Origin: Bacillota bacterium
GTDB taxonomy: Bacteria > Bacillota > Limnochordia > DTU087
Direction of reading: 5' to 3'
Assembly: GCA_012798695.1 (NCBI GenBank)
Contig: JAAZMR010000101.1
Span: 30,160-94,159, forward strand
Length of the DNA stretch: 64,000 nucleotides
The notes below the pieces were generated by a model that was not told the origin of the DNA, made no database searches, and saw nothing but the letters and a program-made list of their open reading frames with translations. This document shows positions 56,643 to 64,000 of this stretch, piece by piece. How positions within the stretch are numbered: position 1 is the first letter of the stretch; each line of letters starts with the position of its first letter. The position numbers were made by a program, and so were the translations under genes.

Positions 56643-57193
56643 GCTAAGTCTCTCCTTAGGTGGATTCCTTCCGTTGGTATCTCCTGCTTTAGAGTAAAAA
56701 TATCCTGCTTAAGATACATTTGCACGAATTATGTCTTCACTATTCAGAAACTCCACGCCCACCGGCTGCCGGTGATCTCAGCTACACCGAGGATAAGCGT
56801 ACTCCCCCGATACTGCTACCCGCGTGATCGAGGTCTCCGCCGGACGATATGTCTTAATCAAACCTTGTATGATCAGCCTCACGCTCTTCATTACCGTTTT
56901 TCCGACTCTCTCTAGCTCTGCCAGTATGGCAGCGAGCTTGTCCATATCGTACCTACACCACCGGCACCAGCTACGATGACGTTCTTCAACGAAGAGGCTA
57001 TCCGCTAAGCATTGACAGAAGGGGCGTGTGACCATACCGGCAGAAGTACGCAAAGACCTGGAGTTAGACGAGAGGTATCGCCCTTCCCCACACCCATCTT
57101 CTTCCTCTTGGCCACTTGGGGGGATTATTCATGACCATTTATGCCCATTTTGACCCGGCCACTAACAGACTACAGGGGCTCTTCCCGTGAATG
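56643..57193. other. Intergenic region without supportable gene
   Basis: About 550 bases between the broken helicase gene and the toxin-antitoxin promoter. A minus-strand frame at 56778-57053 has no ribosome binding site and no family resemblance. Confidence 0.4.
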
Positions 57194-57222
57194 TTGACAT
57201 ATGGAGAGAATACCACTATCCT
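57194..57222 (+). promoter_or_regulatory. Sigma-A promoter of the toxin-antitoxin pair
   Basis: TTGACA (57194-57199) and TATCCT (57217-57222) with a 17-base spacer. Transcription starting near 57229 fixes the antitoxin start at the TTG at 57274. Confidence 0.8.
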
Positions 57223-57273
57223 GTATGTAAGGAATATTATCCCTTTCTTCTTACTTTTATGGAGGTGTCAGCT

Positions 57274-57501
57274 TTGTATAGAGCCAAGATTACATCCAAG
57301 GGACAAATCACCGTGCCTAAGACAATCCGAGATCGGCTTGGACTTCGACAAGGCGACGAGCTTGTCTTTCGGGAAACAGCCAAGGGATATCTGATCGAAA
57401 AGAGAATCCCCGAGTCTCCCTTTGATCAGCACATTGGAGGTGTGGCGCATCTAAAAGGCAAAGACCCAGATACATTGCTCGAGGAGATGCGGGGAAGATG
57501 A
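57274..57501 (+). CDS. AbrB/MazE/SpoVT-fold antitoxin (VapB type)
   Basis: A 75-residue swapped-hairpin DNA-binding protein. RAKITSKGQITVPKTIRDRL at residues 3-22 is the AbrB signature, followed by GLRQGDELVFRETAKGYLIE. The C-terminal tail (residues 45-75) should wrap the toxin. TTG at 57274 follows GGAGGTG; the frame extends upstream into the promoter. Its stop overlaps the toxin start by four bases (ATGA). It likely neutralises the toxin and represses the shared promoter. Confidence 0.88.
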   Translation: MYRAKITSKGQITVPKTIRDRLGLRQGDELVFRETAKGYLIEKRIPESPFDQHIGGVAHLKGKDPDTLLEEMRGR

Positions 57502-57971
57502 TCTCGGCAGTAGACACTAATCTCCTCTTAGATATCCTCATACCGAACCCACAGCATTGCTTCACCTCCAAGAGACTGCTAGATGAAGCGCTCCTAGAGG
57601 GTGCGCTGGTTGTCTGTGAAATGGTCTACACAGAGCTAGCAGCGCAATTCCTGAGTCAAAGCCGCCTGGACATGTTTCTTCAGGATACTGGCATTAGGCT
57701 TCTTCGATCGAATACTGAAATGCTTAACCTCGCAGGATTAGAATGGTACGACTACTGTCAGAGGCGTGTTCGTACTCTACATTGTTCTGCCTGTGGCCAG
57801 ACTATGCACTCGGTCTGCCCCAGCTGTGGCGAGCACCAATCTTTGAGACAGCATATTCTAGCGGACTTCCTCATTGGTGCCCATGCACAATTGCTAGCAG
57901 ATAACCTACTTACCAGGGACAGAGGCTACTGCAGAACCTATTTTCCGGAGCTAAAGTTTATAGGTAAATAG
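57498..57971 (+). CDS. PIN-domain toxin (VapC type) with inserted zinc ribbon
   Basis: PIN-fold ribonuclease toxin. Acidic metal-binding residues are in AVDTNLLLDIL at the N-terminus, the Glu of MVYTELAAQF near residue 46, the Asp of ILADFLIGAHA near 125 and the Asp of LLTRDRG near 140. Between them, residues 95-112, lies CSACGQTMHSVCPSCG, a four-Cys ribbon not present in classical VapC. Length 157 against about 130 for plain members. Overlaps the antitoxin by four bases. It would cleave RNA when the antitoxin is lost; the ribbon may guide target or partner binding. Confidence 0.85.
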   Translation: MISAVDTNLLLDILIPNPQHCFTSKRLLDEALLEGALVVCEMVYTELAAQFLSQSRLDMFLQDTGIRLLRSNTEMLNLAGLEWYDYCQRRVRTLHCSACGQTMHSVCPSCGEHQSLRQHILADFLIGAHAQLLADNLLTRDRGYCRTYFPELKFIGK

Positions 57972-58179
57972 AATCCAGGCTGTCCTTCGGCTCCTTAGAT
58001 ACAGCCTTGACCGCTAGGAATGTGACCTTTTCCGCAGCAGGCTTACGTATAGACCTTGGTGGATTCGCTGTGATGAGTATGTTTTCGTCTGTAGTACATT
58101 TGGAAATGTCACTCGCAAGCTGCCTAAGTCAGAAGGGATTCTCGGCGCCGTTTGCCTGATATGTTCGCAGATACCCCAC

Positions 58180-59058
58180 TCAAAGGTCATCATCCTGAAC
58201 GCGCCCTAACATTTCCCCAACATCCTCTACATGCCTGACATTGGTGCCACTCGCATGAATAACAGCATGGCAGTTAGGACAAACCGGGACGAGATCCCGC
58301 ACAGGATCTAGCGAGTACCCTTCACCTATTTCTGATAACGGCACAACATGGTGTACATGAATTATGCCTCTAGCCTCTGGACCATACCGCTCGGCAAAGG
58401 ACATCCCACATGCTGCACACCTATAGCCAAAGTGACGCAGACAGGCAGCCCGAGCCTTTCGATCTCGTTCGAACTTGTTAACTGATATCCGCTGCACAGA
58501 GCCCTCCCAATAGGATTCTGGATCGGGAACCTCCTCTGATATAGGAATCTCATTGGGTCGAGAAAGATCCCATGGAAGAACGGTACTCAGGTATTTCACC
58601 ATTAAGGGCTCGTGCTTTGCTACGCTACGAGAATCAACATTCTTGAAGCGATTCATTACTCGCTCCAGATAGGCAAAGTGGGATTCCTGAATATGGAACC
58701 AGTCTTGCCCAACATCCTGCAAGGGACTGTAGTAACCATTGCGCGAGGGAGGCCTCTTATATTCCGGGTATGAGCCTGTACCCCATTCCCACGACCGCAA
58801 CCGCGATAGATGATCAACTGCTTGGGTACCATCGGTTGTCACCCACACTCTGTTTCCTTCGAGAGTCAAGACAATTAGCCGTCCAGCAAATAGACGAATT
58901 CGATCTGAAAGAACGTGAATCAGGCAAATGGCAGCATCGCGGGTATGAACATAAGCCAACGAATCAGCCAAAATTGATAATTGCAGACGCCTAGCGATTG
59001 AATCGGGCAGTATTGCCTCAACCCTAGCGGCCAAAATATCTATGTCAGTCGCACACAT
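58180..59058 (-). CDS. HNH endonuclease domain protein
   Basis: The C-terminal domain (about residues 200-270) is an HNH nuclease: CAACGMSF, then IIHVHHVVPLSEIG with the catalytic His, and LVPVCPNCHAVIHAS. Four Cys (two CxxC pairs) bind a structural zinc. The 200-residue N-terminal part is unassigned; it has a QSHFAYLERVM-like helix and a DPESYWEGSVQRISVN linker common ahead of such HNH domains. GAGGGG precedes the ATG at 59058. It lies next to a toxin-antitoxin pair and broken defence genes, so a restriction or anti-mobile-element role is likely. Confidence 0.83.
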   Translation of the reverse strand: MCATDIDILAARVEAILPDSIARRLQLSILADSLAYVHTRDAAICLIHVLSDRIRLFAGRLIVLTLEGNRVWVTTDGTQAVDHLSRLRSWEWGTGSYPEYKRPPSRNGYYSPLQDVGQDWFHIQESHFAYLERVMNRFKNVDSRSVAKHEPLMVKYLSTVLPWDLSRPNEIPISEEVPDPESYWEGSVQRISVNKFERDRKARAACLRHFGYRCAACGMSFAERYGPEARGIIHVHHVVPLSEIGEGYSLDPVRDLVPVCPNCHAVIHASGTNVRHVEDVGEMLGRVQDDDL

Positions 59059-59313
59059 CGAATAACCCCTCTCGAATAAGCTCTAGCGTATGTTCTCGAG
59101 CGCATCAGATTGCCTGGGATGTCTCTCTTACGACTGGGAATCCTCGATTTATGGCAGTCATCATTGATGAGGCAGCATACGATCATTGTGTTGCAGCCGC
59201 TCAATAGTCTTGTGGATCTAGAGCTGGGTAGGATGGAGTCCACAGATGAGGAGGGGCCACTTATCATCCAGGCCTATGTACAGAGCATCGGTATTGGTAA
59301 AGGAATTCTCAGG

Positions 59314-59380
59314 GTGGAATAGTATCCTTCACCTGCCGCTCCTCTTCGTTTCCCTCTATGCGCTGATCCTTGCCTACCGG
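59314..59380 (+). pseudogene. Remnant of a paralogue of the 45.1-45.9 kb membrane protein
   Basis: DNA matches 45811-45877 without gaps at roughly 87 percent by eye, and the frame keeps WNSILHLPLLFVSLYALILA with mostly synonymous changes. Nothing upstream at 59059-59313 continues the protein. It is the last helix of a lost paralogue. Confidence 0.65.
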
Positions 59381-59439
59381 ACTCATCCTACCGCGCCCGT
59401 CGGCCGGAACCCTCACTCTTATAGGAATTGACGACTTCG

Positions 59440-60138
59440 CTACCAAGGCTTATTCCCATCAAGCCAGCCATTCTTCAACCAGTATTCCTTATCAGTAGGA
59501 TTCCAATCATTCGCCTTCTGACTCATTCGCATTACTTCGAATAATGCTTTTGTTTTTACTCTCGGCTTTGCTCTGCCAACCTCTTTCATAATCCTAGTGG
59601 CTATCCGATTAACTTCCTTTTCTATCTCTGCCTTCATTTCTGGCTTTACAGTCTCCCAACTTGCAGCACCGACATTTTTACCATAGCGATAGATTTGAGG
59701 TACTCCCCAATGGAACAGGTGACTTCGCAAAACCTTGGTCACTTTTTTTGCCCCTACACCTGCAGCAGTTGAAATGACCAACCCTACCTTGCCGAACATC
59801 TTGGGGTGAGGACGGTGCGCCATCCAACGGTACCCCATATGATCAAGGAATGTCTTGAGCTGACCAGTCATTCCCAGAACATAGCACGGAGATTCCAAGA
59901 TCAGCAGATCTGCTTCCTCGATTGCTTTGGCTACTGGCTGTACAGTATCAGCGTGTGGACATTGGGACTCGCTTTTGGTAAAACAATTATAACATCCTAT
60001 ACAGAAAGGTGGTGCATCCCTTGGCATAAAGAACTCGTTTATTTCCGTATTTTCATCTGAGAGTCTGTCCAAGAAAAGTCGTGTAATATTATACGTACTA
60101 CCTCTATGCATCTGCCCATGCAAAACTGTGATTCTCAC
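59440..60138 (-). CDS. Flavodoxin-fold NAD(P)H-dependent oxidoreductase
   Basis: FMN-binding reductase family. The phosphate loop is VLHGQMHRGSTYNI at residues 5-18; FCIGCYNCFTKSESQCPH near 45 is the cysteine-containing segment seen in iron-sulfur flavoprotein-like members; LILESPCYVLGMTGQLKTFL near 80 is the flavin site. Starts with GTG at 60138 after GGGAGG. It has 232 residues. Likely reduces quinones or other small electrophiles; the partner is unknown. Confidence 0.85.
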   Translation of the reverse strand: MRITVLHGQMHRGSTYNITRLFLDRLSDENTEINEFFMPRDAPPFCIGCYNCFTKSESQCPHADTVQPVAKAIEEADLLILESPCYVLGMTGQLKTFLDHMGYRWMAHRPHPKMFGKVGLVISTAAGVGAKKVTKVLRSHLFHWGVPQIYRYGKNVGAASWETVKPEMKAEIEKEVNRIATRIMKEVGRAKPRVKTKALFEVMRMSQKANDWNPTDKEYWLKNGWLDGNKPW

Positions 60139-60234
60139 GCGGTATTCCTCCCTTTTTTCATAACACAGTTCCTTGCTTCTGTGTCCTCAATCACACTCAA
60201 TCCTCAATCCAGCACTCCCGTTCGCGCTCGAACG

Positions 60235-60444
60235 TCAGCGGATTCATCCATCGGATCCTGTTCAACATCCGGATACTACCATTACTCGGAGCCAGTACTC
60301 CATTGATTAGCCGGGAGGTGGTAGTTTTGCCGCTACCGTTCGGGCCCAAGAGGCCAACTATCGATGGAAAAGGACCCTGATCACGACTGTATCCTTAAAG
60401 GCCTTGGTTACCCCCTCCAGCTGAATTACTGGAATCTTATCCAT
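60235..60444 (-). pseudogene. Remnant of an ABC transporter ATPase gene
   Basis: From ATG 60444 (GGAGG site) the frame reads [19 protein letters not shown], the normal first strand of an ABC-2 type ATPase. It then loses frame, and another frame gives [20 protein letters not shown], the Walker A loop. No signature motif or Walker B follows. About 20 codons are missing at the junction and the C-terminal three quarters are gone. The remaining 60445-60985 holds no clear gene. Confidence 0.7.
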
Positions 60445-60985
60445 ATGGTCGGCCTCCAATCAGAGCCTCACTAAGAGCCTACTATTATTGCCTAGTTCTA
60501 TCCACAACCCGGTATTATCATTCGATATTTAGCTAATTATCTAATATAAATATATGATCATGGGGTGCCAGTGTCAATACTGAATTTGAACCCGAAAGGC
60601 ATGGCCTCCCTCGATGGAACACATCGCTACATCGCCTCACAGTGTGAACCTGTAAATGCACCTCCTCCGGTCCCCCAACTGGTATTGATCCGCAGAATCT
60701 TGGCATGGTTGCTTACCGTGGGCCTTGACCACAAAAGATGCTGTGCGGGCAGCCAGCCTAGAGGCAAGGTGCCTTTCGGACTCTCCATAGATTCTAGCTC
60801 AACAACCGCCCGCTGCTCTAGTAGTCTCATCCTCTCAATCCGAAGGCCAGATAGGTGATGCCATCGAGCAGGTGCCAATCCACTTCCCGTCGAATCCAGC
60901 CCATAACCCCATTACTTAGCCGATGCTCACCGCCTCTAGGAGAGTGTGCAGGGGTACGGATCAAACGTAGGGGAGTGTGGTTTTC

Positions 60986-61813
60986 ATGAAGATACACATC
61001 TTGGCAGATAACAGAGCTGCTAAACGAGGTATTCTGGCGGAGCACGGCCTGTCTGTGTTTATCGAACATGACAGCATGAATATACTGTTTGACACAGGTC
61101 AATCCGATGTGTACCGCATCAATGCAGAGCGTATGGCAGTAGATCTTGGTAAGGTCGACTGCATCGTGCTCAGTCACGGCCATTATGATCACTGTGGCGG
61201 ATTGATTCATTTCCCAGCCTCTGACGAATTTCCAGAAGTCTATATTCGCAAAGATGCGTTCAATAGTAAGTATGCTTTGAATCAGGATGGTGAGACATAC
61301 AGTGAGGTGGGGATACCCTGGAGCCTCGATGACCTTGGTACCCTTAAGGACAACGTCATAATTACCGAGAGGAATGTATCGCTGGCTCCCGGCATCAACC
61401 TCATCGGAGAGGTTCCATACGTGACATCTTTTGAAAGGCCGCATCCGCTCTTATATACCGGAGATGCATTGAGCAAGTCACCCGATACAATGAAAGATGA
61501 GCAGATGCTGGTCATCGCTGGAAATGAAGGTCTGATCATTCTCCTCGGATGCAGCCATCCTGGCATCATTAATTGCGTGAATCATGCCCTAGACATGTTT
61601 CCCGGTAAAAATGTGGAGACACTGGTAGCCGGGATGCATCTAGATAAAGTAAGTCCCCAGCACCTCAATATGACGATCCGGCATCTACTGGATCTGGACA
61701 TAAAGAGAGTGATTCCCCTTCACTGTACGGGCATACTCGCCATCACCGAGATGAGGAGACTCATGGGAGATCGCTGCCTAATGCTGTGTGCGGGAGACTC
61801 TCTTGAGCTATAG
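60986..61813 (+). CDS. MBL-fold metallo-hydrolase (COG1237 type)
   Basis: Metallo-beta-lactamase fold protein of the group related to 7,8-dihydropterin-6-methyl-aminobenzene phosphate synthase. The metal motif is IVLSHGHYDHCGGL near residue 58 (HxHxDH). Further ligands are the His of LLGCSHPGIINC near 195 and HCTGILA near 245. ATG at 60986 follows GGGAG at ten bases. It has 275 residues. The true substrate of bacterial members is largely unknown. Confidence 0.87.
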   Translation: MKIHILADNRAAKRGILAEHGLSVFIEHDSMNILFDTGQSDVYRINAERMAVDLGKVDCIVLSHGHYDHCGGLIHFPASDEFPEVYIRKDAFNSKYALNQDGETYSEVGIPWSLDDLGTLKDNVIITERNVSLAPGINLIGEVPYVTSFERPHPLLYTGDALSKSPDTMKDEQMLVIAGNEGLIILLGCSHPGIINCVNHALDMFPGKNVETLVAGMHLDKVSPQHLNMTIRHLLDLDIKRVIPLHCTGILAITEMRRLMGDRCLMLCAGDSLEL

Positions 61814-62020
61814 GAGCGACCACAGCATTTCCAATATCCACCCAGTCAGCTGGCCTCAGGATTATCTGGCAGCCCTTTATGCCAGCCATCCCTCCAGTTC
61901 GAAGCAGGTCAGTTGGATTACGGCAATACACATAAGCATGTCAAATCTGGCTCTGCATATACATCCAGATTGGAGCCTATTTGATCTCAGGCTTATTTCA
62001 ACAGCAATGATCCATATCGC

Positions 62021-62842
62021 TCATCCCTTGAGCGCTCCAGCGAGCAAGCCCCTGACAAAGTAGCGACCGAGCAGAACATAGATGAGCACGGTGGGTAGGG
62101 CGGCAAGGATCGAACCAGCCATCGGCAGATTCCATGAGACCGCCTGGCCGCCAGCGAGATTGGCAAGGGCAACAGTTATCGGCTGTGCATCAGGCCGGGC
62201 TAGTGTCACAGCGAAGAGAAACTCATTCCATATCTGCGTGAATTGCCATATGCACACTACAAGAAGCGGCGGGCCGGAAAGGGGCATTATCAGATACCTG
62301 AAGATCCCGAAAAAGTCGGCCCCATCGATGCTAGCTGCTCCCAGGAGCTCGTTAGGGATTTCCTGATAGAAGCTCCTAAAAAGTAGGGTCGTTATCGGCA
62401 AGCCATACACAACGTGCACAAGGATCAGCCCCGGCAGCCCCCCGTACAATTTCGTCCTCTGCATAAACTGAAAGAGAGGCACCAGTATGCTCTGATAGGG
62501 AATAAACATGCCGAATACGATCAGCGGCATGATGATATTGGCCCCGGGCATCGGATACTTGCTCAGCACATACCCATTGAGGGATCCCATTACAGCAGAG
62601 ATCAACGTGGCACTAATGGCCAGAACGAAGCTGTTCTTTAGGTGCGGAGCAAACTGCCCTAAGGCTATGGAGTAGCTCTCCCAGTTAGCCACGGACGGCA
62701 ACTCCCAGGCTGTCATGAAGTTTATCTCTTCCGGCGCTTTAAGGCTAGTGACAACCGTCATGTAGACAGGGACCAGGTAGGCGATTGCCAGAAGAACCGC
62801 CAGGATCTGGACTAGCACCTTTGTAGCTCCTTTGGGTTTCAC
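62021..62842 (-). CDS. Sugar ABC transporter permease (MalG type)
   Basis: Six-helix CUT1 subunit; the EAA loop ELLGAASIDGADFFGIFRYL is near residue 168, and the C-terminus is YFVRGLLAGALKG. It has 273 residues. It lies six bases after the partner permease and is the last gene of a transporter operon whose receptor is presumably beyond the right edge. Confidence 0.92.
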   Translation of the reverse strand: MKPKGATKVLVQILAVLLAIAYLVPVYMTVVTSLKAPEEINFMTAWELPSVANWESYSIALGQFAPHLKNSFVLAISATLISAVMGSLNGYVLSKYPMPGANIIMPLIVFGMFIPYQSILVPLFQFMQRTKLYGGLPGLILVHVVYGLPITTLLFRSFYQEIPNELLGAASIDGADFFGIFRYLIMPLSGPPLLVVCIWQFTQIWNEFLFAVTLARPDAQPITVALANLAGGQAVSWNLPMAGSILAALPTVLIYVLLGRYFVRGLLAGALKG

Positions 62843-62848
62843 GGCCTA

Positions 62849-63970
62849 TCACCTCTCCTCCGCCCTGAATGAATTGGCCAGGTAAGGGATGATCAACAAC
62901 GAAACCAAAATAAGTAGGATTACTCCGATGGCGGAACCAACGGCAAGCTCGTTACCGCGGAACGCCTTAAGGAACATGGTGATCGCCGGTACCGATGTTG
63001 GGTAGTGGTCGGGCCCTGCCATGGCGAATATCAGATCGAAGATCTTGAGAGCTATGTGCCCCAGGATCACTATGGCACTTGCAGTGATGGGTCCAAGCAG
63101 CGGCAGGTCCACATACCTGTAGATCTGAAACCTGCCCGCCCCGTCAACTCTGGCTGCCTCGCGGAGCTCATCTGGTATGGTGCGGAGTCCCGCTAGATAC
63201 AGAGCCATGGTATAGCCTGACATCTGCCAGACAGCCGCAATCACTACACCCCACAAAGCTTTATTGAAGCCATGCTTTTCGGGATAGTCCAGAAGCTTGA
63301 TTCGGGTCAACACCCCGCTAATAGCGATCCCAACGAGCACAGCGCATATAATCAACTTGGTGCGCAGTCTCCTCTTCTCTCCGCGGCGCCAGTTACCGTA
63401 CGCTGTGATAGCCAGCACTATTAGCACTCCAAGGCAGATGTAATGGAAGATGTGGGACCAGTCGAAGATAAGGCTCTGCTCGCGGCTAGATAGCCAGAGA
63501 AACTTACCTGCAGGCAGTCCTATCAGGGTGGGCAAGACGTTTATGCCCCCTCGCGGCTGGAGCATCCATCGCCAGATGGTTCCCGTAACCACCAACGAAA
63601 GGGACATTGGATATAGGAAGACTGTACGGAAGAACGTTTCACCCCAGACGAGCTGGTCGATGAGGGTGGCCAGGAACAATCCGACAAACAAAGATAGGCC
63701 CACAAAGAGTAATGTGAAGAAAAACATGTTTGTCAAGTCCTGCCTGAACCGCATGTTTAGAAAGCCCGTGAACAGCTCATGGTAGTTGGCCAGCCCTACA
63801 TGATGTATCTTGGGCTTAAGCAACATAGCCGCTTCTTGGCCCCAATCTGTCATCGACACTCGTATGGTTTGAGCAATGAATCCGTATACGAATATTCCCA
63901 GCAACACTATGGACGGCAGGATAATCACGGCCGCCACCAGCTGGTCTCGTCGTGATTGCATGCCCCTCAT
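62849..63970 (-). CDS. Sugar ABC transporter permease (MalF type) with long inter-helix insert
   Basis: CUT1 membrane subunit. TM1 is VAAVIILPSIVLLGIFVYGF near residue 12; the EAA loop ELREAARVDGAGRFQIYRYV is near 265. Between helices, residues 170-225, it has an extra pair of hydrophobic stretches around a basic NWRRGEKRRLRTK segment, making it about 80 residues longer than usual. ATG at 63970 after AAAGGA is preferred; the frame also has an ATG at 63994 near the window end. It has 373 residues. Confidence 0.85.
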   Translation of the reverse strand: MRGMQSRRDQLVAAVIILPSIVLLGIFVYGFIAQTIRVSMTDWGQEAAMLLKPKIHHVGLANYHELFTGFLNMRFRQDLTNMFFFTLLFVGLSLFVGLFLATLIDQLVWGETFFRTVFLYPMSLSLVVTGTIWRWMLQPRGGINVLPTLIGLPAGKFLWLSSREQSLIFDWSHIFHYICLGVLIVLAITAYGNWRRGEKRRLRTKLIICAVLVGIAISGVLTRIKLLDYPEKHGFNKALWGVVIAAVWQMSGYTMALYLAGLRTIPDELREAARVDGAGRFQIYRYVDLPLLGPITASAIVILGHIALKIFDLIFAMAGPDHYPTSVPAITMFLKAFRGNELAVGSAIGVILLILVSLLIIPYLANSFRAEER

Positions 63971-64000
63971 CACTGTCCTTTCCCATGCATTCACAAGGCA

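Noticed and set aside
56778..57053. 91-residue minus-strand frame
   Set aside because: No start signal, many rare residues, no similarity recognised; likely chance.
59110..59322. Plus-strand frame after the HNH gene
   Set aside because: Only its end overlaps the membrane-protein remnant, in another context; the rest matches nothing I recognise.
60827..61444. Long minus-strand frame overlapping the metallo-hydrolase gene
   Set aside because: It is antisense to a clear MBL-fold gene and lacks protein-like features.
1..64000. CRISPR array, rRNA, tRNA or recognised riboswitch
   Set aside because: No regularly spaced repeats, rRNA-like conserved cores, tRNA cloverleaf or familiar riboswitch core were seen by reading; a covariance-model search was not possible.

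Overview
The window looks like chromosomal DNA of an anaerobic, sugar- and peptide-scavenging member of the Bacillota. The indications are strong AGGAGG-type ribosome binding sites, frequent TTG and GTG starts, sigma-A promoters with 17-base spacers, a CD3324-family gene, a stand-alone pyruvate kinase C-terminal domain and a ROK repressor. All five ABC substrate-binding proteins have signal peptides ending in AxA-type sites, and none has a lipobox cysteine. That argues for a diderm envelope with a periplasm, as in Limnochordia-like lineages, rather than a classical monoderm. The taxon is an inference; no rRNA or tRNA gene was seen.

Region 1 (1-12.8 kb) holds a cytoplasmic gamma-glutamyltransferase-like gene facing a dppBC-type peptide transporter that lacks ATPase genes. 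A DegT aminotransferase follows, then a complete xylFGH-type monosaccharide transporter whose last gene encodes an M24-like protein that seems to have lost its metal ligands. Region 2 (13-24.4 kb) is housekeeping and stress related: a UvrD helicase with an embedded nuclease-like insert, a PK-C protein, MscL with a zinc ribbon, a HAD phosphatase, RidA, a MATE exporter, and an FmdE-FecCD-FepC-FecB metal-chelate uptake operon. A run of four hairpins precedes that operon. Region 3 (24.4-30.2 kb) holds a GH31 glycosidase, a methyltransferase, an ABC exporter and cutC.

Region 4 (30.2-47.5 kb) is a carbohydrate region. A ROK regulator at 35.6 kb sits between a four-gene catabolic operon on the minus strand (D-2-hydroxyacid dehydrogenase, sugar phosphate isomerase, enolase-superfamily enzyme, Gfo/Idh/MocA oxidoreductase) and a plus-strand sugar transporter. 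Three promoters here share a TAWACTAA sequence over the -10 box, so the locus looks like one regulon. A second sugar transporter (41.5-44.6 kb), a 2,4-diaminopentanoate dehydrogenase-like gene and several gene remnants surround it.

Region 5 (48-59.1 kb) is a decaying defence island. It contains a divergent winged-helix/HEPN pair, an intact DrmB-like (DUF1998) gene, a DrmA-like helicase gene broken by one in-frame TAG and two frameshifts, an SF1 helicase gene broken in the position where class 2 DISARM carries drmE, a VapBC-type toxin-antitoxin pair whose toxin carries a zinc ribbon, and an HNH endonuclease. Region 6 (59.3-64 kb) has gene remnants, a flavodoxin-fold reductase, a COG1237-type metallo-hydrolase and two sugar permeases running off the right edge.
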